Part shown: one piece after another, positions 1-8,822 of the stretch
Numbering within the stretch: the first letter of the stretch is position 1
Layout of the letters: every line of letters begins with the position of its first letter
DNA from: Tsukamurella tyrosinosolvens
GTDB lineage: Bacteria; Actinomycetota; Actinomycetes; Mycobacteriales; Mycobacteriaceae
Assembly: GCF_900104775.1 (NCBI RefSeq)
Contig: NZ_FNSA01000003.1
Coordinates: 3,658,001 to 3,722,000, forward strand
Direction of reading: 5' to 3'
DNA: 64,000 bases
Position numbers and translations under genes: made by a program
Notes under the pieces: generated by a model
What the model was told of the DNA's origin: nothing
Seen by the model: the letters and a program-made list of their open reading frames with translations, nothing else
Databases searched by the model: none

Positions 1-1166
1 ATCCCGGACGTCGCCGGCACCGTCAGGCCGAACAGGCCACGGCGGCGGACGAAGGAGTCGTCGGGGACGCCGATCTCCGCGAGGCCTGCGACGCCGGCGG
101 TGAACAGCGCGCCGTCGAGCGGGAGGCGGACGGTCGTCCCGAGGGCGCCGGACGCGTAGGCGGCGACGGTGATCTCGAGGATGTGTCGGGCGACCGCGGC
201 GTCGACGGCGGGCGCCCGGTCGCCGGCGATCGCGTCGGCGAAGTCGAGCACCGTGTCGCGCATCGACGCGGCGATGAGGGGCTCCAGTTCGGCTCCCGCC
301 GGGAGGTCGACGGTGCGCGTCCCGGATTCCGTGGTGACGGTGAGTGATTCGAACGGGGCCCACGGCATCGTCCCGTCCGCGCGGTAGTGCGCGACCGCGC
401 GGCCGCGAGTGCCCTCGACCGCGACACCGCCCTGGCCCATGCCCCACGCGATGTTCACCATCGCGACGCGGCGGCCGGCCTCGAGGCGGCACAACGCGAT
501 TCCATCGACGGCGTCGCCGTCGGTCGCGCTATCGACGAACGCGGAGACTCGCTCCGCGCGGGCGCCGAGGAGGGCCTCGGCGAGGTACACCCCGTGCAGC
601 ATGTCGACCAGGACGCCCCCGCCCGCCTGCGCGGGATCGTGCCGCCAGCTGGGCCGATAGCCCGCCGCGCCCGGTAGGTCGAGGACACCCAGCATGTCGA
701 CGCGCGCCGTGCGGATCTCGCCGAGCTCGCCGGAGTCGATGATCGCCCGCAGCGCCACCACCTCCGGGAAGAACAGGTAGTTGGCGACCACCGCGAGCAC
801 GGTGCCCGCCTTCTCGGCCGCGGCGCGCATGGCCTCCGCGTCCGCGGGGACGGCGGCGATCGGCTTCTCACACAAGACGTGCTTGCCGGCGCGGGCGGCG
901 GCGACCGCGACGTCGCGGTGCAGGTGCTGCGGGGTGCACAGGTCCAGCGCGTCGACGTCGTCGCGGGCCAGTAGCTCGGCGACGTCCGCGTGCACCTGCT
1001 CGGGTGTCAGTCCCGCGGCGACGCGGCCCAGCTCGAGCCGCTCGGGGGTCGGGTCGGCGATACCGACGATGCGGAACCGGTCGTCGGCGGTGAGGTACGC
1101 GGGGATGTGGAAGCCCAGGGCGATGTTGCCGCAGCCCACGAGGGCCACGCGGATCGGCTCGGTCAT
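1..1166 (-). CDS. Gfo/Idh/MocA family oxidoreductase (3' end cut by window edge)
   Basis: This gene enters from the left edge and reads leftwards. At least 388 residues are open from an ATG at 1166, and the stop lies outside. The N-terminus has a dinucleotide-binding glycine motif (VALVGCGNIALG, residues about 7-18) and the family's CEKP signature near residue 100, so it is a NAD(P)-dependent dehydrogenase of sugar or cyclitol substrates. It lies 25 bases after another Gfo/Idh/MocA gene (1192-2349) and is the last visible gene of the ABC importer operon, which suggests it oxidises the imported substrate. The family is certain; the substrate is not readable from the sequence. Confidence 0.9.
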   Translation of the reverse strand, partial: MTEPIRVALVGCGNIALGFHIPAYLTADDRFRIVGIADPTPERLELGRVAAGLTPEQVHADVAELLARDDVDALDLCTPQHLHRDVAVAAARAGKHVLCEKPIAAVPADAEAMRAAAEKAGTVLAVVANYLFFPEVVALRAIIDSGELGEIRTARVDMLGVLDLPGAAGYRPSWRHDPAQAGGGVLVDMLHGVYLAEALLGARAERVSAFVDSATDGDAVDGIALCRLEAGRRVAMVNIAWGMGQGGVAVEGTRGRAVAHYRADGTMPWAPFESLTVTTESGTRTVDLPAGAELEPLIAASMRDTVLDFADAIAGDRAPAVDAAVARHILEITVAAYASGALGTTVRLPLDGALFTAGVAGLAEIGVPDDSFVRRRGLFGLTVPATSG

Positions 1167-1191
1167 GTTCGCTCGATTCGGGTCGGGGTGG

Positions 1192-2349
1192 TCAGGTGTC
1201 GACCGTGACGGGGCGCCCGGCCGCGTCGGACCGGACGGCCGCCTCGACGATCGCCAGGGTGCGGACACCGTCGGCGACGTCGGGGAGATCGGCCAGGTAC
1301 GGGGAGGGGTCCTCGCCCAGCGCCTCGGAGAGCAGCGCGCACGCGAAGTCGCGGTAGAGGTTCGCGAAGGCCAGCGCGTACCCGTCCGGGTGTCCGGCGG
1401 TGAACCGGGACGCGGCGAGCGCCGCGGGGGTCGCCGCGGGTCCGGCTTTGGTGAGCAGCCGGTCGGGTTCGCCGGCGGCACGCCACCACAGGGTCTCCGG
1501 GGTGTCGTGGTCCCAGCTCACGCTGCCGCGGTCGCCGTGGACGGTGACCGCGAGGCCGTGCGTGGCCCCGGCGGCCTGCGAGGTGCTCCAGCAGCGTCCG
1601 CGCGCGCCGTTCTCGAAGCGGAGGGTCAGATACGCGTTGTCGAAGGCCACATGCTCGGGGGCGACCCGCGCGAGGTCCGCGGCGACCGTGGTGATCCGAC
1701 GGCCGGCGACGAACTCCGCGAGGTGCAGCGCGTGCGTGCCGAGGTCGGCGATCAGCGCGGTGACGCCGCCCTCCGTGCCGTCCACGCGCCACGAGCCGGG
1801 CGGTGTGTCCGCCGCGTACATCCCGCCGGCGAACCTGCTCTCGACCAGGGTGATCCGGCCGAGGTCGCCCCGGGCGACCATCTCCCGCGCCTGGCGCACC
1901 ATGGGATAACCGCTGTAGCAGTGGGTGAGCATGAGCCGCCGGCCCGACTCCGATACCGCCGCCGCGACCCGGCGGGCGTCGGCGGCGGTATCGGTGAGGG
2001 GCTTCTCGGAGATCACGTGGAAGCCGGCTGCCAGGAGGTCGCAGGCGATCTCGGCGTGGCTCGACGGCCGGGTCGCGACGATCACCGCGTCGACGCGGTC
2101 CGCCCGCACGGACTCCCCCGCGATGAGGGCGCGGTGATCGGCGTAGGTGCGCTCCGGTGGCACGAGCCACGACCGCCCGGTGGCCGCGTTGGTGTCCGGG
2201 TTGCGGGAGAAGGCGCCCGCGACGAGGTCCCACAGCCCGTCGGCGCGGAGCGCGACGGCGTGGGTCTCGCCGATGTAGCTGCCGATCCCGCCGCCGACCA
2301 TTGCGACCCGCACGCGGCGGCCGAAGCGTTCGAGGAGTGTCGCCCTCAC
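1192..2349 (-). CDS. Gfo/Idh/MocA family oxidoreductase
   Basis: A 385-residue protein with a Rossmann glycine motif (VAMVGGGIGSYIG, residues about 15-27) and the conserved SEKP lysine motif near residue 115. These are the NAD(P)-binding and catalytic-lysine signatures of Gfo/Idh/MocA dehydrogenases, which typically oxidise sugars, inositols or their derivatives in the cytoplasm. The GTG start at 2349 lies 4 bases after the ATPase stop codon, so the gene is probably co-translated with the importer. The C-terminal half carries the family's beta-sheet substrate domain. No good Shine-Dalgarno is visible, consistent with coupling. Substrate unknown. Confidence 0.9.
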   Translation of the reverse strand: MRATLLERFGRRVRVAMVGGGIGSYIGETHAVALRADGLWDLVAGAFSRNPDTNAATGRSWLVPPERTYADHRALIAGESVRADRVDAVIVATRPSSHAEIACDLLAAGFHVISEKPLTDTAADARRVAAAVSESGRRLMLTHCYSGYPMVRQAREMVARGDLGRITLVESRFAGGMYAADTPPGSWRVDGTEGGVTALIADLGTHALHLAEFVAGRRITTVAADLARVAPEHVAFDNAYLTLRFENGARGRCWSTSQAAGATHGLAVTVHGDRGSVSWDHDTPETLWWRAAGEPDRLLTKAGPAATPAALAASRFTAGHPDGYALAFANLYRDFACALLSEALGEDPSPYLADLPDVADGVRTLAIVEAAVRSDAAGRPVTVDT

Positions 2350-2353
2350 CCAC

Positions 2354-3166
2354 TCACCTGCGCAGTTCGTGGCTGAGGGTCTCGAGCTCGTCGCCGCCCG
2401 CCATCTGCGAGGTCAGCTCCTCCAGGCTGATCTCGTCGTACGTGCAGTCGAGCTTCTGCCGGCCGCGGTTGAGCAGCACGAAGTGATCGCCGACCATGTA
2501 CGCGTGGTGCGGGTTGTGCGTGATGAAGACGACGCCGAAGCCCTGGTCCCGGGCCGCTGTGATGTACCGCAGCACCATGCCGGACTGCTTGACGCCCAAC
2601 GCTGCCGTCGGCTCGTCGAGGATCAGCACCCGCGCGCCGAAGTAGATCGCCCGGGCGATGGCGACGCACTGCCGCTGGCCGCCCGACAAGGAGCTGATGG
2701 GGGCGTCCACGTCCGGGAGATCGATGCCCATCTTGAACAGTTCCTCCTTCGTCGTGGCGCGCATGGTCTGCACGTCGAGACTCTTGAGGAAGCCCGAGCG
2801 CAGCTCCTGGCCGAGGAAGAAGTTGCGCCACACCGGCATCAACCCCACGACTGCGAGATCCTGGTAGACGGTGGCGACGCCCTTCGCGAGCGCGTCCTTC
2901 GGCGAGTCGAGGGTCGTGACCTCGCCGTCGACGAGGACCTCGCCCTCGCTGGGCTTGTGCAGCCCCGCCATCGTCTTGATCAGCGTCGACTTGCCCGCGC
3001 CGTTGTCGCCGAGCACGCAGGTGACCTCGCCGGGGTACACGCGGAGGTTGATCCCCTGGAGCGCGATGATGTTGCCGTACTGCTTGCCGACGTCCTTGAA
3101 CTCGATCAGCGCGACCTTGTCGTCGCCGGTCTCGGGCGTCTCGGCCTGAATGTCGTCCGTGGTCAT
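2354..3166 (-). CDS. sugar ABC transporter ATP-binding protein
   Basis: A 270-residue ABC ATPase that powers import through the neighbouring permease. Walker A GDNGAGKST is at residues 53-61, the signature LSGGQRQ at 160-166 and Walker B VLILDEP at 180-186, so all nucleotide-binding elements are intact. It is a single ATPase domain, about half the length of the two-domain RbsA/XylG type, as in the simpler FrcA-like sugar importers. A GAGGTGA ribosome site precedes the ATG at 3166. It follows the permease by 4 bases in the order binding protein, permease, ATPase, dehydrogenase, dehydrogenase. Confidence 0.95.
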   Translation of the reverse strand: MTTDDIQAETPETGDDKVALIEFKDVGKQYGNIIALQGINLRVYPGEVTCVLGDNGAGKSTLIKTMAGLHKPSEGEVLVDGEVTTLDSPKDALAKGVATVYQDLAVVGLMPVWRNFFLGQELRSGFLKSLDVQTMRATTKEELFKMGIDLPDVDAPISSLSGGQRQCVAIARAIYFGARVLILDEPTAALGVKQSGMVLRYITAARDQGFGVVFITHNPHHAYMVGDHFVLLNRGRQKLDCTYDEISLEELTSQMAGGDELETLSHELRR

Positions 3167-3170
3167 CGGG

Positions 3171-4229
3171 TCACCTCTTCGCGGCGAAGTTGCGGAATGC
3201 GTTGTTGGCGATCACGGCGAACAGCAGCATGATGCCGAGGAAGAACTTGAACCAGTCGGGGTTCCAGCCGGCGTAGACGATGCACTGGTTGACCATGCCG
3301 AAGATGAAGGCGCCGATCATGGCCCCGACCGCGGTGCCGTAGCCGCCCGTGAGGAGGCAGCCGCCGATGACGGCGCCGATGATGTACAGGAACTCGTTGC
3401 CGACGCCCTGCCCGGACTGGACGGTGTCGTAGGCGTACAGCAGGTGTTGCCCGACGAACCAGGCGCAGAAGGCCACGAACATGAACAGGCCGATCTTGAC
3501 CTTGGTGACCGGGACACCCACGGCCCGTGCGGAATCCTGGTTGCCGCCGACGGCGAAGATCCAGTTCCCGACCCGGGTGCGCATGAGCACGTAGGTGGCG
3601 ACCGCGGTGAACAGAATCCACCAGAGCACCGTCACCTTGAGGCCGACGCCGAAGACGTGGATCGTCGAGGAGAAGACGGCCTGCGCCGACGGGAACCCCT
3701 CCATGTCGGCGATGGTCGGGGTGGCGACCTGGCCGGTGACCATCTTGGTGACCGCGAGGTTGATACCGGTGAGCATGAGGAACGTGGCCAGCGTGATGAG
3801 GAAGCTGGGGATCTTGGTGCGCATCACCATGTAGCCGTTGAAGGCTCCCACGGCGAGCGACAGCCCCAGGGCGAGCAGGGATCCCACCCACGTGTTCAGG
3901 TGCAGGTTGTAGGCGAGCATCGACGCCGCGAGCGACGAGAAGGTCACGGCCACACCGGTCGACAGGTCGAACTCGCCGCCGATCATGAGGACGGCGACCC
4001 CGCAGGCCATGATGCCGATCGTCGAACTGGCGTACAGGACGGTGGCGAAGGCCTCCGGACTGCGGAAAGGCGGCGCCACGATGAGGAAGAAGATCAGGAT
4101 CGCGATCGCGCCGATCAGGGCGCCGACCTCGGGGCGCAGGATCAAGCGCTGGAGGGGCTTCTGTTTCTTGACGCGTTCGTCGGTGACGGGCGTGTGCGTG
4201 CTGAGGTCGAGGGCCTCGTCGGTGGTCAT
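3171..4229 (-). CDS. sugar ABC transporter permease (RbsC/BPD_transp_2 family)
   Basis: A 352-residue inner-membrane permease with about ten hydrophobic segments and the family's conserved GGEFDLSTG stretch in the middle of the first half, typical of ribose/xylose/inositol-type permeases. The start is set at the ATG at 4229 because this codon overlaps the binding-protein stop by one base (TGATG), a usual coupling arrangement; an in-frame start farther upstream would lie inside the binding-protein gene. The N-terminal 35 residues are polar and cytoplasmic. It forms the membrane channel of the importer with the ATPase at 2354-3166. Confidence 0.95.
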   Translation of the reverse strand: MTTDEALDLSTHTPVTDERVKKQKPLQRLILRPEVGALIGAIAILIFFLIVAPPFRSPEAFATVLYASSTIGIMACGVAVLMIGGEFDLSTGVAVTFSSLAASMLAYNLHLNTWVGSLLALGLSLAVGAFNGYMVMRTKIPSFLITLATFLMLTGINLAVTKMVTGQVATPTIADMEGFPSAQAVFSSTIHVFGVGLKVTVLWWILFTAVATYVLMRTRVGNWIFAVGGNQDSARAVGVPVTKVKIGLFMFVAFCAWFVGQHLLYAYDTVQSGQGVGNEFLYIIGAVIGGCLLTGGYGTAVGAMIGAFIFGMVNQCIVYAGWNPDWFKFFLGIMLLFAVIANNAFRNFAAKR

Positions 4230-5251
4230 CAGCGGGTACCGCCCTTGGCGAGCTCGGCGACCTTGTCGACGTTGGTCTTGTCGATGAACGCCGGCCCGGT
4301 GAACACGGCCTGCCCGCCGCCGATGGTGTTGCCGTTGATGATCTGCAGCCAGAGCGAATCGATGGCGAGGTAGCCCTGCAGGTACGGCTGCTGATCGACG
4401 GCCCACGCGACCTTGCCGTTCTGGATCGCTCCGACCAGGGCCGCGTTGGTGTCGAAGGTGACGATCCGTGGCTTGGCGCCGGCGCTCTCGACCGCCTTGG
4501 TGGCCGTCAGCGCGAAGGGGGCGCCCAGGGCCACCACGGTGTCGATGCTCGGGTCCTGCTGCAGCTTGGCGTTGACCTTCGACTGCACGTCGGTCATGTC
4601 CTCACCGTTGACGTTGAGGTTCTCGACGGTGCCGCCCGCGAGGCCCGTCCGGACCCCCGCGCACCGCGACTCGAGCTGGACCTGCCCCTGCTGCTGGATG
4701 ATGCAGATGGCCTTCTTCGCGCCCTCCTTCGCGAGGCGCTCCCCTACGGCGACGCCCGCGGTGGTCTCGTCCTGGCCGAAGTACTGTTGGATCCCCATGC
4801 GGGCGTAGTCGTTGTAGCCGGCGTTGAACGCGGAGACCGGGATCCCCGCCTTCTGCGCGTTCTGCACCACGGCCTGGAAGGCGTTGGGCGTGGAGAGGGT
4901 GAGCGCGATCCCGTCGACCTTGCTGTCGATCGCCGCCTGCACGAGATTCGCCTGGTTGGGCGCCTGCGGGTCGTTGGAGTACCGGAGGGTGACGTTGTCC
5001 TTCTTCGCCGCCATCTCCGCGCCCTTGCGGATGAGGTCCCAGAAGGTGTCGCCGGGCTGCTGGTGCGTGACCATGGCGATGGTCAGGCGCTTGGTGCCCG
5101 CCGAGCCGACTCCGGCGCCGCCGTCGCCGGTGTCGCGCGGCGCACCGCCCGTGCTCGAGCACCCCACCACCGTGATGAGCGCGGCCGTGCCGGCCGCGGT
5201 CGCGGCGAGCAGGGTTCGGAGCTTCCGCGGCCGCTGCGTGGTCTTCTTCAT
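4229..5251 (-). CDS. sugar ABC transporter substrate-binding lipoprotein
   Basis: A 340-residue periplasmic-binding-protein-like lipoprotein. The N-terminus has a charged start (MKKTTQRPRK), a hydrophobic core and a lipobox VVGC with the lipidated cysteine at residue 31, so it is tethered outside the membrane. The rest has the two-lobe ribose-binding architecture (Peripla_BP_4) starting with TIAMVTHQQPGDTFW. It is the first gene of the importer operon. The upstream 120 bases separate it from the LacI gene and hold a GACATACG-type motif also found before lacI. The ligand is probably a sugar or cyclitol, judged by family and by the dehydrogenases downstream. Confidence 0.93.
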   Translation of the reverse strand: MKKTTQRPRKLRTLLAATAAGTAALITVVGCSSTGGAPRDTGDGGAGVGSAGTKRLTIAMVTHQQPGDTFWDLIRKGAEMAAKKDNVTLRYSNDPQAPNQANLVQAAIDSKVDGIALTLSTPNAFQAVVQNAQKAGIPVSAFNAGYNDYARMGIQQYFGQDETTAGVAVGERLAKEGAKKAICIIQQQGQVQLESRCAGVRTGLAGGTVENLNVNGEDMTDVQSKVNAKLQQDPSIDTVVALGAPFALTATKAVESAGAKPRIVTFDTNAALVGAIQNGKVAWAVDQQPYLQGYLAIDSLWLQIINGNTIGGGQAVFTGPAFIDKTNVDKVAELAKGGTR

Positions 5252-5341
5252 TGCTGTGTCCCTTCGACCTCACCGAGTGAGACGACCCACTCGCTGAGCT
5301 GAATGTAGTACAGATCACAGCGCTTGCCTAGTGTTTGTTCA

Positions 5342-5357
5342 GACATACGCACATTGC
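5342..5357 (-). promoter_or_regulatory. shared GACATACG-type motif upstream of the binding-protein gene
   Basis: The 16 bases read GACATACGCACATTGC on the plus strand and match 14 of 16 bases of a copy at 6412-6427. Both lie upstream of minus-strand genes in the same orientation: this one 91-106 bases before the binding-protein start, the other 18-33 bases before the LacI start. A shared site for one regulator, or a shared promoter element, is inferred; nothing in the sequence identifies the protein. Confidence 0.35.
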
Positions 5358-5371
5358 CGCGATCTTGCGGC

Positions 5372-6394
5372 TCAACCGGGCGGTGCGGTGGTGCCCCGGA
5401 CGACCAGTCTCGGTGCGAGAACACGGCTCTCACGGTCGCGCGCCGCCGGGGCCGCGACGCCGCCGCCCGCCCCCATCCGGTCGCACAGGAGAGCACCCGC
5501 GCGGTGGCCCACGTCGAAGCTGCGGTCGTCGACCGTCGTCAACCCCACCAGCCGGGTCGACGCCAACGAGGTGTCGTCGTAGCCGACGACGGAGAGGTCC
5601 CGCGGGACGTCCATCCCGTGCTCGCGCGCCGCCCCGAGCACGCCGACCGCCATCACGTCGTTCGCCGCGAACACCGCGGTGATCCCGGGATCCGCGGCGA
5701 ACAGTTCGGTCGCGGCACGGAATCCGGCCTCGTCGGACGCCTCACCGCGCCACGAGGCGTCGACCGCGGTCGCGCCCAAGCGGGAGACCTCGGCGGAGAA
5801 GGCCTCCCGCCGCACGTCGCCCGCCCCGCCGCCGGCGCACACCTGTCCGACGACGCGATGCCCCAGCCCCACCAGGTGTCGCGCGACGAGGCGCGCTCCC
5901 TCCGCATCGTCGTTGGCGACCGCGTCGAACCGCGCGTCCCGCACCGCGCGGGTGCCCGCGACCACGACCGGCGGGAGCGCCGCACCGTCGCGCGCGAGCA
6001 GCGATCGCGGGGGATCCATGCCGAGCACGAGCCCGTCGACCCGCATCGCGAGCATGGATTCGACCGGGTCCTCGGCCTGGTCCGCGGTCGCGACGTCGAC
6101 GACCGCCAGTCGGTAGCCGGCGGGCCCCAGCGCGGCGTGCAGGCCGCGCACGAGGTCGACGAACCACAGGTTCGTGTAGTCGTCGATCAGCACGCCCACG
6201 GTGTGCGTTCGCCGGGCGGCGAGGTCGGCCGCAGCCCGACTGGGGCGGTACCCGAGCTCCGCGATCGCCTCCTCGACGGCACGCCGCGAGACGTCCCCGA
6301 CCCGCGGCGATCCCTGCAGCACCAGGGAGACCAGGGACTTCGACACCCCCGCCCGCGTCGCGACGTCGTAGATCGTCGGCCGTCCATCCGCCAT
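5372..6394 (-). CDS. LacI family transcriptional regulator
   Basis: A 340-residue repressor. The N-terminal helix-turn-helix is clear (PTIYDVATRAGVSKSLVSL, residues about 5-23) and is followed by the LacI hinge and a periplasmic-binding-protein-like sensor domain (VGVLIDDYTNLWFVDLVRG onward). I chose the ATG at 6394 because AAGGGG precedes it and the helix-turn-helix then sits at the usual N-terminal position; an ATG 30 bases upstream would add ten unlikely residues. It is divergent from a dehydrogenase gene and a perfect LacI-type palindrome lies between them at 6436-6451. It probably controls this sugar locus, including itself. Confidence 0.95.
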   Translation of the reverse strand: MADGRPTIYDVATRAGVSKSLVSLVLQGSPRVGDVSRRAVEEAIAELGYRPSRAAADLAARRTHTVGVLIDDYTNLWFVDLVRGLHAALGPAGYRLAVVDVATADQAEDPVESMLAMRVDGLVLGMDPPRSLLARDGAALPPVVVAGTRAVRDARFDAVANDDAEGARLVARHLVGLGHRVVGQVCAGGGAGDVRREAFSAEVSRLGATAVDASWRGEASDEAGFRAATELFAADPGITAVFAANDVMAVGVLGAAREHGMDVPRDLSVVGYDDTSLASTRLVGLTTVDDRSFDVGHRAGALLCDRMGAGGGVAAPAARDRESRVLAPRLVVRGTTAPPG

Positions 6395-6411
6395 GCGCCA
6401 CCCCTTGACAG

Positions 6412-6427
6412 GACATACGAACATTAC
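6412..6427 (-). promoter_or_regulatory. second copy of the GACATACG-type motif, before lacI
   Basis: GACATACGAACATTAC here matches 14 of 16 bases of the motif at 5342-5357. It sits between the LacI start codon and the 16-bp operator, so it may be part of the lacI promoter or a site for a second regulator. The function is inferred only from the repetition and position. Confidence 0.35.
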
Positions 6428-6435
6428 TCATCATT

Positions 6436-6451
6436 GTTGGAGCGCTCCAAC
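6436..6451. promoter_or_regulatory. LacI-type operator, perfect 16-bp palindrome
   Basis: GTTGGAGCGCTCCAAC is a perfect palindrome with the central CG and flanking conserved bases typical of LacI-family operators. It lies 42 bases upstream of the lacI start and 55 bases upstream of the divergent dehydrogenase start, so one bound dimer could control both directions. A degenerate relative (AAACGCTCCACC) occurs in the promoter of the MFS sugar transporter near 10,120-10,134. Confidence 0.8.
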
Positions 6452-6505
6452 TCACATCGACAGTAGGTCGTGACAGCGCGCACAGCAACCCTGAAGGAGG
6501 GAACA

Positions 6506-7720
6506 ATGAGCGGGAACAGCATCGGCGTCGCCGTGATCGGCGCCGGCATGGCGGGGAAGGCGCACGCCGCCGGGTACCGGTCCGCCACCGCCGTCTACGG
6601 CCCCGGACTGCCGGACGTGCGGCTGGTCTCCATCGCCGACGCGTACGAACCGCTGGCGGAGGACACCGCTCGCCGGTTCGGCTTCGAGCGGCACGACACC
6701 TCCTGGCAGGCGATCGCGGCTGCCGACGACATCGACGTGGTGAGCGTGGTCGTGGCCAACGCACTGCACCGGGAGATCGTCGAATCCCTTCTGGCCGCGG
6801 GCAAGCACGTGCTCTGCGAGAAGCCTCTCTCGGACGCCCTCGCCGACGCGCGCGCCATGGTGGCCGCCGCGGACACGGCCGCCGAGCGCGGCGTCCTGGG
6901 CCGGATCGGCCTGACGTACCTCCGCTCGCCCGGCATCGCCCTGCTCGGCGAACTGGTGCGGAGCGGCCGCCTGGGCCGGCTCATCAACGTCGACGGCGCC
7001 TACTGGACCGACTACGCCTGCGACCCCGATGGCCCGATCAGCTGGCGGTTCAAGGGCCCGGCGGGCTCGGGCGCGCTCGCCGACGTCGGCAGCCACCTGA
7101 CCTACATCGCGGAGCTGTTCGGCGGCCCGGTCGCCACCGTCCGCGGCGCGACGCTGCACACCGCGTTCCCGACGCGCCCCAAGCCGCTCGGCCGCGTCAT
7201 CGGCCACGAGCACGGCGCGGTCAGCGACGAGCGGGACGCCGTTGAGAACGACGACGTGGCCGGCTTCTTCGTGGACTTCGCGGGCGGCGGGACCGGCGCG
7301 CTGCAGGTCTCCCGGGTGGCGGCCGGCCACCCCAACACCCTGAAGGTCGAGGTGTTCTGCGAGCGAGGCTCGGCGGCGTTCGACTTCCGCAATCCGGGCC
7401 AGGTCCAGGTCGTGCTCGCCGACGGCGACCACGCGCTCGGCGGCCCGCGCACGGTGACGCTCGGCCCCGACCACCCGTACTGGCGCGGTGGCCTCGCGAT
7501 GGACGCGCCCGGCGTGGGGATCGGCCAGAACGACGGCTTCGTCTTCCAGGCCCGCGCGATGCTCGAGGAGGTCGCCGGCCTGCGCGCCGACGAATCGCTA
7601 CCGCGCAACGCCGACTTCGCCGACGGCCTGCACAACATGGAGCTCATCGACGCCGTCGCCCGCTCCGCTGTCGCCGGCGGCGCCCCCGTCGACGTGCCCT
7701 CGCTCCTCCCCCGGTCCTGA
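6506..7720 (+). CDS. Gfo/Idh/MocA family oxidoreductase
   Basis: A 404-residue NAD(P)-dependent dehydrogenase with a glycine motif (VAVIGAGMAGKAH) within the first 20 residues and the CEKPLS catalytic-lysine signature near residue 105. The ATG at 6506 has an excellent ribosome site (AAGGAGGG, 7 bases away), which settles the start over an upstream in-frame ATG at 6470. It is divergent from lacI across the operator at 6436-6451 and is followed after 28 bases by a TIM-barrel isomerase, a pairing typical of inositol and related sugar catabolism (an IolG-like with an IolE/IolI-like enzyme). The exact substrate is inferred only to be a sugar or cyclitol. Confidence 0.92.
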   Translation: MSGNSIGVAVIGAGMAGKAHAAGYRSATAVYGPGLPDVRLVSIADAYEPLAEDTARRFGFERHDTSWQAIAAADDIDVVSVVVANALHREIVESLLAAGKHVLCEKPLSDALADARAMVAAADTAAERGVLGRIGLTYLRSPGIALLGELVRSGRLGRLINVDGAYWTDYACDPDGPISWRFKGPAGSGALADVGSHLTYIAELFGGPVATVRGATLHTAFPTRPKPLGRVIGHEHGAVSDERDAVENDDVAGFFVDFAGGGTGALQVSRVAAGHPNTLKVEVFCERGSAAFDFRNPGQVQVVLADGDHALGGPRTVTLGPDHPYWRGGLAMDAPGVGIGQNDGFVFQARAMLEEVAGLRADESLPRNADFADGLHNMELIDAVARSAVAGGAPVDVPSLLPRS

Positions 7721-7748
7721 CGTCCCGACATCCCGACGGAGAATCCCC

Positions 7749-8777
7749 ATGAAACTCGGCCTGTACAACGCGATCTACCACGACCGCCCGCTGCCCGACG
7801 CGCTCCGCGCGATCGCCTCGGTGGGTCTCACCGGTATCGAGCTCAACACCGGGGGCTTCCTGCCGCCGGTGCACGTGCCGAACATCGCCGACATCCTCGC
7901 CAGCGACACCGCCCGCGACGACTTCCTCGGGAGCTTCGAGGGCACCGGCGTCACCATCGCCGGCCTCAATTGCAACGGCAACCCGCTGCACCCGAACCGC
8001 GCGATCGGCGGCAGGCACGCCGACGACATCCGCCGCTCGATCCGGCTCGCGGCCCGCCTGGGCCAGGACCGCGTCGTCACCATGTCCGGCCTGCCCGGCG
8101 GCGACCCCGGTGCACGGCACCAGAACTGGGTGGTGAACGCCTGGAACTCGGCCGCGCTCGACGTCCTGGACCACCAGTGGGAGATCGCCACCGAGTTCTG
8201 GCGCGAGACCGACCGCATCGCCCGCGACCACGACGTCACGGTCGCGCTGGAGCTGCACCCGCAGAACATCGTCTTCAACAGTGCGTCGGTGCACGAGCTG
8301 GTCGAGCGGACAGGGTCCACGCACCTCGGCGTGGAGCTCGACGCCTCGCATCTGTTCTGGCAGCAGATGGACCCGGTCGCCGTGGTCCGGCACCTCGGCG
8401 ATCTGGTCGTCCACGCCGCCGCCAAGGACGTCCGGATCAACCCGGAGCACGCGGCGCTGAACGGGGTGTTGGACAACTCCTTCCGCCGGCTCGGCGCCGA
8501 CGAGCCGCGGACCAACCTCGGTGGCGACGAGTGGGCCAACGAGTGGCCGACGGAGTCCGCGTGGGACTTCGTGGCGCTCGGCAAGGGCCACGACGTCGCG
8601 TACTGGACCGAGTTCCTCCGCGCCCTGCACGAGGTGGATCCGGACATGCTCGTGAACATCGAGCACGAGGACACCGAGCTGGGCCGCGAGGAGGGCGTCG
8701 CCGTCGCGGCCGAGGTCCTGCTCGCGGCGGACGCCGCGCTCACGGCATCCCTGCGGACGGAGCCGGCGCGCGGGTGA
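7749..8777 (+). CDS. sugar phosphate isomerase/epimerase (xylose-isomerase-like TIM barrel)
   Basis: A 342-residue AP_endonuc_2-type TIM barrel. The family's metal ligands are visible as acidic or histidine residues at strand ends: E in ALELHPQN, D in ELDASHLFW and E-H-E in NIEHED. Such enzymes isomerise or dehydrate keto-sugars and inosose. The ATG at 7749 follows the dehydrogenase by 28 bases, so the two form an operon under the LacI operator. A perfect 36-bp palindrome follows the stop codon. It acts in the cytoplasm, presumably on the product of the preceding dehydrogenase. Family confident, substrate unknown. Confidence 0.9.
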   Translation: MKLGLYNAIYHDRPLPDALRAIASVGLTGIELNTGGFLPPVHVPNIADILASDTARDDFLGSFEGTGVTIAGLNCNGNPLHPNRAIGGRHADDIRRSIRLAARLGQDRVVTMSGLPGGDPGARHQNWVVNAWNSAALDVLDHQWEIATEFWRETDRIARDHDVTVALELHPQNIVFNSASVHELVERTGSTHLGVELDASHLFWQQMDPVAVVRHLGDLVVHAAAKDVRINPEHAALNGVLDNSFRRLGADEPRTNLGGDEWANEWPTESAWDFVALGKGHDVAYWTEFLRALHEVDPDMLVNIEHEDTELGREEGVAVAAEVLLAADAALTASLRTEPARG

Positions 8778-8783
8778 CGGACG

Positions 8784-8819
8784 ACGGGTGCCGACGGTCC
8801 GCGGACCGTCGGCACCCGT
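8784..8819. terminator. perfect 36-bp palindrome between convergent genes
   Basis: The arm ACGGGTGCCGACGGTCC at 8784-8800 is followed by GC and its exact reverse complement at 8803-8819, so all 36 bases are palindromic. It lies 6 bases after the isomerase stop codon and 28 bases before the stop of the converging dehydrogenase. The hairpin would be very stable but has no T-tract, so it is best read as a bidirectional terminator of the actinobacterial T-less type. Confidence 0.75.
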
Positions 8820-8822
8820 TCC

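Noticed and set aside
5311-5330. AGCGCT core upstream of the binding-protein gene as a second LacI operator
   Set aside because: Only the central six bases are symmetrical and match the 6436-6451 operator; the flanks do not, so it was not listed as a site.
8784-8819. Perfect palindrome as the end of an insertion sequence or as an origin
   Set aside because: It is single, has no partner copy in the window, and sits just past a stop codon between convergent genes, which fits a terminator.
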